Assembly: GCA_963800395.1 (NCBI GenBank)
Contig: CAWDBD010000002.1
Location: 62,001-126,000, forward strand
Length of the DNA stretch: 64,000 bases
Reading direction: 5' to 3'
From: DASSBG01 sp963800395
GTDB lineage: Bacteria > Pseudomonadota > Gammaproteobacteria > Xanthomonadales > Rhodanobacteraceae
A program made the position numbers and the translations under genes. Positions within the stretch are counted from its first letter, which is position 1. The number at the start of each line of letters is the position of its first letter. This document shows, in pieces, positions 1 through 6,906 of this stretch. The notes below the pieces were generated by a model. The model had not been told where the DNA came from, did not search any database, and saw nothing but the letters and a program-made list of their open reading frames with translations.

Positions 1-1
1 G

Positions 2-1807
2 GTGTGGCGACCGCATCCGCAGGGTTTCGAGGGCAACGACGCCTTGCCGCTGGTGGCCGCATACGGCGATCCCGACGACGATGCCACCGCCGGTCCCATG
101 CGGGCCACGCCCGCGCTGGAGGCATGTCCGTATCTGCGCCAGGTCATGGCGAGCTTCCGTTCCAGCATCGGCCGCAGTCGGCTGATGCGCATCGTGGGCG
201 AGGGCCAGGTTCTCCAGCACGCGGATATCAGCTACTACTGGTGGGAGCGGGTGCGGGTGCACGTGCCACTGGTCACGACGCCGGACGTGATGTTTCATTG
301 CGGCGACCAGTCCGTGCACATGGATACCGGCGAATGTTGGATCTTCGATACCTGGCGGGCGCATACGGTACGCAATCCGGAGCCTACGGCGCGCATCCAC
401 CTGGTGATCGATACGCCGGGCTCGGCGCATTTTTGGCAGATGGTTGCTCGCGGCTGGGATCCGAACGCAGGGAACGCAGCGGCAAATCCGCCCGAGGCCG
501 TGCCGTATGATCAAGGCCAGGATCCCAGGCTGGCATTCGAGCAGCACAATCGGCCGCAAGTCATGACTCCCTGGGAACTTGCCACGATCGTGGCCTGGCT
601 GGAAGCGGAAATGGACCGTGATCCGGCGGTCGATACCTCGCATCTGCACCCGCTGCGCATGGCGCTGGCTGCACTGTGCCAGGACTGGCGCTCGCTGTGG
701 GGCGCCAATGGCGATGCCCGGCAGGCGGTGCCGACCTATCGGATACTGCTCAAGCGGCTGGTCTCAAGCCTGGAAAACATCGACCCCGATATCCGTTTCA
801 GCAATGGTGTGTCTATTCCCAATGCCGTTTCCAGCCTGGTGCTGGAAGCCGCACTGCTGGCCGACAGTGGGCAGGCACGCACCCGTGGCGCCCGGCCAAG
901 CGGTCCCAGGCGACGACTGCGCCATCCGGTGTTCGTGGTCAACCCGCCGCGTTCGGGGTCGACCTTGCTGTTCGAGACGCTGGCGCAGGCCCCGGGCCTG
1001 CTGACCACCGGCGACGAGAGCCACCAGCTGATCGAGAGTATCCCGGGGCTGTCGCCGGCCGCGCGTCAGTGGGCGTCCAACCGGCTCGAGGCTGCCGATG
1101 CCGATCGTGCCACCGCGCGGGCTTTGGCTGCAGCCTTCGTTGAACGCCTGCGGGACCGCGATGGCAATCCGCCGCCAGGCAAAGGCACGTTGCGTCTGCT
1201 GGAAAAGACACCCAAGAACGTGCTGCGCGTGCCGTTCTTTGCCGAAGCCTTTCCCGATTCGCTGTTCGTGTACCTGTACCGTGATCCGCGCGAGACCATC
1301 AGCAGCATGCTCGATGCCTGGCGCAGTGGCCGGTTTGTCACCTACCCGAACCTGCCCGGTTGGGACGGCCCGCCATGGTCGCTGCTGCTGGTGCCGGGCT
1401 GGCAGCATCTGAACGGGCGGACGCTGCCGGAGATCGTGGCGCTGCAGTGGGCCGCCAGTGTCGAGATCGTGCTGGAGGATCTGAAGAAGCTGCCGCCGGA
1501 TCGGTGGTGCGTAGCCAGTTACAGCGAGCTGATCGATGAGCCGCAGCAGGAGATCGAGCGACTATGCAGCTTCCTGGGGCTGAAATGGGGTCAGCAACTG
1601 GAATCGCCGCTGCCACTGTCGCGCTACACGCTGGGTGCGCCCGATCCGGACAAGTGGAAGCACAATGCTGCGGACCTGGATATCGCCCTGCCTCTGGTCG
1701 AGAAAACCGTGGCCAAGGCACGCGAAGTCTTCGCGCGGCCGCCGCAAGACCAGGCGGTCGAACGGCAGTCAGAAACAGAAACAGCGCAACCACAAGCCGA
1801 CGAGTAG
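2..1807 (+). CDS. Asp/Asn beta-hydroxylase-sulfotransferase fusion protein (5' partial)
   Basis: The frame is open to the left edge, so the N-terminus is probably missing; the GTG at base 2 is only the first possible start. Visible residues 55-140 look like an aspartyl/asparaginyl beta-hydroxylase (2-oxoglutarate/Fe) fold: a histidine at about 87 in RVHVPL, then a W-I-F-D segment with a second histidine at about 121 and an arginine at about 131, the usual iron and 2-oxoglutarate ligands of that family. Residues 305-590 are a PAPS-dependent sulfotransferase, with the 5'-phosphosulfate loop PPRSGST at about 315-321 and a YLYRDPRETISS segment for 3'-phosphate binding. Substrate is unknown; a peptide or glycan that is hydroxylated and then sulfated is possible but unproven. 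The last 70 codons are duplicated at 4178-4381. Confidence 0.8.
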   Translation: MWRPHPQGFEGNDALPLVAAYGDPDDDATAGPMRATPALEACPYLRQVMASFRSSIGRSRLMRIVGEGQVLQHADISYYWWERVRVHVPLVTTPDVMFHCGDQSVHMDTGECWIFDTWRAHTVRNPEPTARIHLVIDTPGSAHFWQMVARGWDPNAGNAAANPPEAVPYDQGQDPRLAFEQHNRPQVMTPWELATIVAWLEAEMDRDPAVDTSHLHPLRMALAALCQDWRSLWGANGDARQAVPTYRILLKRLVSSLENIDPDIRFSNGVSIPNAVSSLVLEAALLADSGQARTRGARPSGPRRRLRHPVFVVNPPRSGSTLLFETLAQAPGLLTTGDESHQLIESIPGLSPAARQWASNRLEAADADRATARALAAAFVERLRDRDGNPPPGKGTLRLLEKTPKNVLRVPFFAEAFPDSLFVYLYRDPRETISSMLDAWRSGRFVTYPNLPGWDGPPWSLLLVPGWQHLNGRTLPEIVALQWAASVEIVLEDLKKLPPDRWCVASYSELIDEPQQEIERLCSFLGLKWGQQLESPLPLSRYTLGAPDPDKWKHNAADLDIALPLVEKTVAKAREVFARPPQDQAVERQSETETAQPQADE

Positions 1808-1897
1808 GCCGCAACTGCTCGGCCGCTCACCCTGGTGCCCGAGTGGCTCACTGCAATCAAGGCGAAGTCACCAGCAACGGAGGCTGAGGGGCAATGG

Positions 1898-1969
1898 CGA
1901 GCCCGCAAGACCCTGGTCAGCGCGCAAGAAGGCGGCCAAAGAAGGAAGCTGGGCAAAAACAGCAGGTAA
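1898..1969 (+). pseudogene. Tail remnant of a lysine-rich ORF, left copy
   Basis: Read in one frame, the end of this stretch gives a basic tail finishing LGKNSR before TAA. It aligns with the tail ending SGKKSR before TAG at 4695-4697, after a frameshift. No start codon, upstream domain or ribosome binding site belongs to it. It is best read as a scrap of a gene that once lay between the sulfotransferase and DUF2333 genes. Confidence 0.45.
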
Positions 1970-2033
1970 GTGCCGCGATGCTCCGTGATTTGGTGTCCCC
2001 GGGTGGAATCACCAAGGGACATGGTGCTACAGC

Positions 2034-2195
2034 ATGCCGCAGGCTCGTTGTCGCAAGCGAGCCAGGTCATTGCCTTTTGCCGATTAGTCACCGATCGGTC
2101 TGCAGGCCCCGATCGTCCCATCCCTGACGGGGTGCGCGAAATAGAGCCCAGGCAATTGGACCGGCTTCGGGCCAGGCCAGGCTCTGCCGCGAACC
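2034..2195 (+). pseudogene. Decayed 5' fragment of the DUF2333 gene
   Basis: The first 30 or so bases from the ATG are nearly identical to the start of the intact DUF2333 gene at 4762 (ATGCCGCAGGCTCG in both). After that the match drops and the frame is broken by substitutions and small indels, so no product is expected. The remainder to about 2323 shows nothing recognisable. It marks the left arm of the duplication around the beta-helix gene. Confidence 0.7.
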
Positions 2196-2323
2196 ACACT
2201 CAAGCGGTCATGCAGGGGTGCATTTGGCCGCGCCCTGGCTGTGGCAGGCACCGGATCATGGCTGCCTCGGCACAGGCCGTGACCGCAGAGGGGTCACGGC
2301 CGCAGCGCAGCTTACGCCCCGAA

Positions 2324-3979
2324 TCAGTCGCTATTCGAGATGCCGGCCTGTTTGCGCCGCCGTGCCACTGCCAGCCCGGCCAGGCCGAGCAGGGCGCCGA
2401 GGCCCAGACGGCCCGGGTCGCCCAGCGCAGGTACCGCCGCAAACGGTGGGACCGGCGGGGCAGCGCCTGAAGCTTCCGTGGCGCCGATATCGACCGTGCC
2501 ATTGACCACGCGCGGGAAGCCGGCGCCGCGCTGGTCATTGTTGGGCGGACCCGTGAATGCCGGGTCGCCGGCGTCGATCAGCGGGCTGCCGGCCTGTGGC
2601 AGCTGCGTCAGCGTGGGGCCGCCATTGTTGGTCAGTGTGCCCAGCATCGGATCCTGGTTGAAGATATTGCCCCCATTGTCGGAAATCGGGGCCGAACCCG
2701 GGTTCTGAACCAGGCTGAAGGCAAGCCCGATATCCCCTGCGCCGCCGATCGAGCTCAGGTCCGGATCCGTGGGAGCGCTGTTGCCGCCAATCACGGAGTT
2801 GACGATCTGGTGTGTTCCGGATGCACTGTTGTAGAAGCTGACGGCAATGCCGCCCGTATTCTGCGCGGCCTGATTTCCCGCCACGGTGGAGTTGCGGATA
2901 CTGGTGTTCCCATCGTACTTGGCACCATCGGCAATGGCGCCGGCCACCGCATCGGAAATATTGTCGGATATGGTGCTGTTCACGATGTTGAGGTTGCCCG
3001 CAATTTTGATCAGTCCACCACCGACAGCATAGGTGCTCTGGCTACCTGAGGACACGGCGTGATTGCCGGAAATGGTGGAATCGGTGATGGTCACGTCGCC
3101 GACCGGGCCGTACTGGTAGGCTGGGGCCTGGATGGCAGCCATGCCCGCGCCGGCTGGCGCGGTATTGTTCGACAGGGTGCTGCGCGAGATGGTTGCGGCA
3201 TGGGTGCTAGCCATCACGCCACCGCCCACCCCGGGCGGCCCCGAAGTGCCGTACTTGGTGACGGCATTTCCGGTGATGACCGAATCGGCAACATCCAGCG
3301 TGTTGTATTTGCCAATGGCCATGATGCCACCACCGGCGGAGTAGGCTGTGTTGTTGCTGACCACACAATCATTGACGGCAAGATTGCTCTGGTTGGCGAG
3401 AATGCCGGCGCCGTAAGCGGCGTGACCACCCGTGATGGTCAGTCCGGACAAGGTAACGTTGATGGACGGCGGCGCGGTCCCGGCGCTGGTCTGTCCTGAT
3501 CGAATCGAGGCCACGGTCGCCGCGCCAGAGGGAGCTATCGCAAATACATTCGCCGAGATCGGTGCTGGGGGCTGGCCCTGAGTCGTGCCGCCCTGAGCCG
3601 GAGCAACCACGATGCCGCCGGCATCGACGGTGAGTATGTCCGCGCCCGGGCCCTGCACATCGACGCTGTCGCTGATGAGAAGCGGGCCGGACGTCAGATC
3701 GATACTGCCGGTGACGTTGGAAGCGAAGGTGACAGTGTCCCCGCCCGGATTGGCGTTAGCCTGGTTCAGGGCGTCACGAAGACTGCCACTGCCGCTGTCA
3801 TTGGTGTTGCTGACCGGATAGGTGGTTGCCAGCACTGCGGGTGAGAGCAGTGCACCGGCTGACATCAGTATGGCGCCGGGCAGGGCCCGGGCCACGGCTG
3901 CAACCAGCGGCCGTGGAGAGAATTGGCGTGTAGCAGTCTGCTGTACGGCCACGCTGTCGTTCGAACGGTGCTGGGTCAT
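2324..3979 (-). CDS. Secreted beta-helix protein, choice-of-anchor Q type, with IPTL-like C-terminal sorting signal
   Basis: 551 residues. The start at 3979 is chosen over the in-frame ATG at 4048 because it follows a strong AAGGGGAGA ribosome binding site. The N-terminus has a long signal region ending near SPAVLA (about residue 51). The mature start (TYPVSNTNDSGSGSLRDAL) and the repeated SxxxNxA-type beta-helix turns are typical of choice-of-anchor Q/right-handed parallel beta-helix proteins, which close with a DIGATE segment as here. The last 35 residues hold VPALGDPG, a hydrophobic stretch and an RRRK cluster, the layout of IPTL/PEP-CTERM-like sorting signals processed at the envelope. 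It is antisense to its neighbours and sits between two copies of the same flanking sequence, so it is probably an acquired gene. Ligand or role unknown; adhesin-like surface display is a guess. Confidence 0.75.
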   Translation of the reverse strand: MTQHRSNDSVAVQQTATRQFSPRPLVAAVARALPGAILMSAGALLSPAVLATTYPVSNTNDSGSGSLRDALNQANANPGGDTVTFASNVTGSIDLTSGPLLISDSVDVQGPGADILTVDAGGIVVAPAQGGTTQGQPPAPISANVFAIAPSGAATVASIRSGQTSAGTAPPSINVTLSGLTITGGHAAYGAGILANQSNLAVNDCVVSNNTAYSAGGGIMAIGKYNTLDVADSVITGNAVTKYGTSGPPGVGGGVMASTHAATISRSTLSNNTAPAGAGMAAIQAPAYQYGPVGDVTITDSTISGNHAVSSGSQSTYAVGGGLIKIAGNLNIVNSTISDNISDAVAGAIADGAKYDGNTSIRNSTVAGNQAAQNTGGIAVSFYNSASGTHQIVNSVIGGNSAPTDPDLSSIGGAGDIGLAFSLVQNPGSAPISDNGGNIFNQDPMLGTLTNNGGPTLTQLPQAGSPLIDAGDPAFTGPPNNDQRGAGFPRVVNGTVDIGATEASGAAPPVPPFAAVPALGDPGRLGLGALLGLAGLAVARRRKQAGISNSD

Positions 3980-4177
3980 GCTGAATCTCCCCTTGTTCCT
4001 CTGAGTATCCGGGCGCGACAATCGCCGACCGGCTATCGCACTGATCATTCACAATACCCCCAAGCATGGCGTCGCGCAATTGGCTGCGTGGCAGGGGGTG
4101 GCCCTGCAAGCCCGGCAGCAACTCTTGCCTTTGCCGGCACGCAAGCGAGTTGGGGTCATGCTGGCACCGTCGCCTTG

Positions 4178-4381
4178 CTGGAATCGCCGTTGCCACTGTC
4201 GCGTTATACGCTGGGTGCGCCCGATCCGGACAAGTGGAAGCACCATGCCGCGGACCTGGATATCGCCCTGCCTCTGGTCGAGAAAAGCGTGGCCAAGGCA
4301 CGCGAAGTCTTCGCGCGGCCGCCGCAAGACCAGCCCGTCGAGCGGCAGTCGGAAGAAGCGCAACAGCAAACCGACGATTGA
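4178..4381 (+). pseudogene. Truncated sulfotransferase C-terminus
   Basis: Encodes in frame the final part of the fusion protein at 2-1807, from LESPLPLSRY to a TGA at 4379-4381, with few amino-acid changes (for example KHN to KHH, EKT to EKS) and a different last dozen residues. Homology stops abruptly at about 4177: upstream sequence is unrelated to the gene. There is no P-loop or hydroxylase part, so the fragment cannot be functional on its own. Confidence 0.8.
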
Positions 4382-4574
4382 GCCGGTTCTTGTCGGCGGC
4401 GCAGCCTTGCGCCCGAGCGACTCGCACCAGCATGGGGGTATTTCACGGCAGCCAGGAATGAAGCCATTCCCCGGCCACATCACGGCATCCTCCAGGCGTA
4501 CCGGCGCGCATCAAGCAGCTTGAGATGTGCCAGGTCTGCAGTGCCGATAGCGACGCTGCGGCTCGAGGTGCTGA

Positions 4575-4697
4575 ACGCGTGCCGAGGACATCGTGACCCT
4601 GCTGGAAGAGCTGGGGTGCAGAAGCGAGCATGTCAAACCCCGATTAGCGCGCACGAAGACGGCTGCAAAAAAGAAGTCGGGCAAAAAGAGCAGGTAG
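4575..4697 (+). pseudogene. Tail of a lost ORF with lysine-rich C-terminus
   Basis: After an in-frame stop at 4572-4574 this frame reads TRAEDIVTLLEELG and ends in KTAAKKKSGKKSR before TAG. The basic tail resembles the tails of small nucleic-acid-binding proteins, but there is no start codon or upstream domain. A counterpart in the left junction copy (1898-1969) shows it predates the duplication. The rest of 3980-4761 holds only the sulfotransferase fragment and unassigned sequence. Confidence 0.4.
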
Positions 4698-4761
4698 CGA
4701 CCGCGATGGCCCGCGATTTGGTGTAGCCTGTTGGAATCACCAGAGGAATTGGAGCTGCACC

Positions 4762-5790
4762 ATGCCGCAGGCTCGTTTTCGCAGGCGACCCAGGCCGCTG
4801 CTTTTTGCCATATTGTCACTGATCGGCCTGTACGTCCTGATCGTGCTGTGCCTGATGTGGTGGTGGGATCTCGAGCCCCGGCCCTTTGACCCGCTTCGGG
4901 CTGCGCGTCAGGAGACGGCAACCGCGGCACAGGCGAAAGTCACTGGCGCCACCACCACGGCCACGCTGATCGAGACGGTGGATACCCTGGTCGACAAGCG
5001 CGGTGGCTATCTCAGCAATGACAAGTTGCCCCCGGGGGTATTGATGGACAATGTGCCGAACTGGGAATTCGGTGCGCTGACCGCCTCGCGGGACCTGGTG
5101 CGCGCCATGCGCAACGACTTCAGTCGTTCGCAATCGCAGTCCACGGAAAATCCCGACCTCGCGGCGGCTGACCCGCTGCTCAACAGTCCCAATGATCGAT
5201 GGTTGCTGCCCAGTTCGGAAAGCCAGTTTCGCAAGGGTGCCAAGCACCTGCGCACCTATCTCGGTGATCTGACCGGCAAGGGCGACAAGGCCGAGTTCTA
5301 TGCGCGTGCCGACAATCTTGCCGACTATTTCCAGCTGGCCTCATCGCGCCTGGGCTCGCTGTCCCAGCGTTTGTCGGCCAGCGTCGGCCAGATGCGCCTG
5401 GAGGTGCCGGCTTCCGAATCCAGTTCGGCTGTGCCGCCGACCATCCCCGGTGCGGTGCCCGGCAGTGCCGGCGTGACCCGGGTGAAGACGCCGTGGACCA
5501 AGGTCGACGACAATTTCTATGAGGCGCGGGGTTACACCTGGGCACTCATGTTGCAGCTGAAAGCCTTCCAGACCGATTTTGCCACCGTTTTGGCAAAGAA
5601 GAACGCCGCCGTCAGTCTTGATCAGGTGATCAGGGAGCTGGAAGAGGCGCAGCATCCACTGGGTAGCCCCGTGGTGCTCAACGGTGCGCCATTCGGATTC
5701 TTCGCCAACCACTCACTGGTGATGGCCAACTACGTCTCGCGCGCCAATGCAGCCCTGATTGATCTCAGTGCGCTGCTGAAGCGTGGATGA
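4762..5790 (+). CDS. DUF2333 family membrane-anchored protein
   Basis: 342 residues. A basic N-terminus is followed by one membrane segment (about residues 13-36, ending in CLMWWW) and a long soluble, mostly helical domain, so the bulk probably lies in the periplasm. The LEPRPFDP segment after the membrane anchor, the VDTLVDKRGGYLSNDKLPPG block and the LTASRDLVRAMRNDFSRSQSQS block are family hallmarks of DUF2333, which is of unknown function in Pseudomonas and Xanthomonas relatives. GGAG lies 12 bases before the ATG. A degraded copy of the gene's start is found at 2034. Confidence 0.85.
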   Translation: MPQARFRRRPRPLLFAILSLIGLYVLIVLCLMWWWDLEPRPFDPLRAARQETATAAQAKVTGATTTATLIETVDTLVDKRGGYLSNDKLPPGVLMDNVPNWEFGALTASRDLVRAMRNDFSRSQSQSTENPDLAAADPLLNSPNDRWLLPSSESQFRKGAKHLRTYLGDLTGKGDKAEFYARADNLADYFQLASSRLGSLSQRLSASVGQMRLEVPASESSSAVPPTIPGAVPGSAGVTRVKTPWTKVDDNFYEARGYTWALMLQLKAFQTDFATVLAKKNAAVSLDQVIRELEEAQHPLGSPVVLNGAPFGFFANHSLVMANYVSRANAALIDLSALLKRG

Positions 5791-5865
5791 GCCGGGCCGG
5801 CAGCGGGCATGGTCGGCACGCGAGTGGAACACATGCCCATGATGCTTGCCAGGACACTTTCATAG

Positions 5866-6261
5866 ATGAAGAACTACCACGGCCGCTGTGCCTGCGGCGC
5901 CATTCGCTATGTGGCACGCAGCGAGCCGATCAAGCCGCACTACTGTCATTGCGAGACCTGCCGACGGATTACCGGAGCGCCGGTTTCGGCCTGGGTCAAC
6001 TTCGTCAAATCGGGCTTTGAATGGCTTGACCGGGAACCGTCGTGGTATCGCTCATCACCGGGCATGCAGCGGGGTTTTTGCGGCAGCTGCGGCAGTACCC
6101 TGTGCACGGTCGAGGACGATGGCTATGTCTGCGTCAGCATTGCCAGCCTTGATCGCGCAGCCGAAATCGCACCCAGGTATCACATCTACTGGCAACACGC
6201 CCTGCCGTGGCTGTCCCAGGATGACGCGCTGCCGCGCGAGCAGCGCGAGGACCGATTCTGA
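5866..6261 (+). CDS. GFA (glutathione-dependent formaldehyde-activating/CENP-V) family protein
   Basis: 131 residues, the normal length for the family. Zinc-binding cysteines are all present: RCACGAIRY near residue 7, CHCETCRRITG near 27 and FCGSCGSTLCT near 69. The family name comes from an enzyme claimed to condense formaldehyde with glutathione, but most members have no proven reaction, and this one should be called GFA-family only. It is convergent with the pyrophosphatase gene, 24 bases apart. Confidence 0.88.
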   Translation: MKNYHGRCACGAIRYVARSEPIKPHYCHCETCRRITGAPVSAWVNFVKSGFEWLDREPSWYRSSPGMQRGFCGSCGSTLCTVEDDGYVCVSIASLDRAAEIAPRYHIYWQHALPWLSQDDALPREQREDRF

Positions 6262-6285
6262 GCTGGAGCAAACAGTGCGTTGGTT

Positions 6286-6825
6286 TCAGGCTGCGTTTCC
6301 CGTGCGGTAGCGCTCGACACCCGCCAGGATTTCGTCGCAGGCGGCGGCCGCGTTGGCCCAGCCTTCGACCCGGACCCACTTGTTTTCCTCCAGATCCTTG
6401 TAGTGGGTGAAGAAATGGGCGATGCGGTCACGCCAGTGCGCCTGCACTTCGTCGATGTCGGTGATGTGCGCATAGCCGCGAAAGATGCGCGGCATGGGCG
6501 CCACGATCAGCTTTTCGTCGCTGCCCGCCTCGTCGTTCATCTGCAGCATGCCCAGCGGGCGGCAGCGGATCACCGAACCGGGTACCAGTGGCAGGGGGAG
6601 AAGCACCAGCGCGTCCAGCGGGTCGCCGTCGCCGCCCAGTGTGCCCGGCACATAGCCGTAATTGCATGGGTAGCGCATCGGGGTGGTCAGTACGCGATCG
6701 ACAAAAATCGCTCCCGACTCCTTGTCGACCTCGTACTTGACCGGCTCGGCATCCTTCTGGATTTCGATGATCACATTGATTTCGGACGGCACATCCTGGC
6801 CGGCGCTGACCTGGTCGAGGCTCAT
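6286..6825 (-). CDS. ppa: Inorganic pyrophosphatase
   Basis: 179 residues, typical for a bacterial family I soluble pyrophosphatase, which hydrolyses diphosphate to two phosphates with Mg2+ in the cytoplasm. The signature DGDPLDALVLL with its three aspartates is present, as are YEVDKESGAIFVDR and RYPCNYGYVPGT earlier and FTHYKDLEENKWVRVEGW later. An in-frame ATG at 6861 exists, but the start at 6825 (MSLDQVSAG) follows AAGGTGCAAGCCC and matches the family N-terminus. The 81-base gap to uvrD contains a perfect TTGACA at 6900-6905 on the minus strand without a clear -10 partner. Confidence 0.95.
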   Translation of the reverse strand: MSLDQVSAGQDVPSEINVIIEIQKDAEPVKYEVDKESGAIFVDRVLTTPMRYPCNYGYVPGTLGGDGDPLDALVLLPLPLVPGSVIRCRPLGMLQMNDEAGSDEKLIVAPMPRIFRGYAHITDIDEVQAHWRDRIAHFFTHYKDLEENKWVRVEGWANAAAACDEILAGVERYRTGNAA

Positions 6826-6906
6826 GGGCTTGCACCTTGTTGCAATACTCGGGGTGCGCAAGGATAAAGCAATTGTTGCTGCAGCGCAGCAAAAAAGAAT
6901 GTCAAA

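Larger units (their letters stand above)
1598..2200 (+). repeat. Left copy of a duplicated chromosomal junction
   Basis: This segment holds the 3' end of the sulfotransferase gene, the tail of a lost lysine-rich ORF and a decayed 5' end of the DUF2333 gene, in the same order as 4178-4925. The sulfotransferase part is about 94% identical to the other copy by eye; the DUF2333 part is far more diverged. The distance from the lysine-rich tail stop (1967) to the DUF2333 ATG (2034) is 67 bases here and 67 bases in the other copy (4695 to 4762), which confirms common origin. Confidence 0.85.
4178..4925 (+). repeat. Right copy of the duplicated chromosomal junction
   Basis: Contains, in the same order as 1598-2200, the last 70 codons of the sulfotransferase (decayed gene), the lysine-rich tail and the 5' end of the DUF2333 gene, here intact. 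The spacer between the sulfotransferase stop and the lysine-rich tail stop is about 154 bases longer than in the left copy. The unit plus the beta-helix gene gives the order A-B-X-A'-B'. Confidence 0.85.

Noticed and set aside
1624..2199. Minus-strand ORFs at 1624-2199 and 4511-4930 with similar peptides
   Set aside because: Their likeness is a consequence of the duplicated plus-strand junction; they are antisense to real or decayed genes and have no independent support.
6877..6905. Sigma-70 promoter upstream of ppa from a perfect TTGACA
   Set aside because: No acceptable -10 element 16-18 bases downstream on the minus strand; kept only as a remark in the ppa entry.
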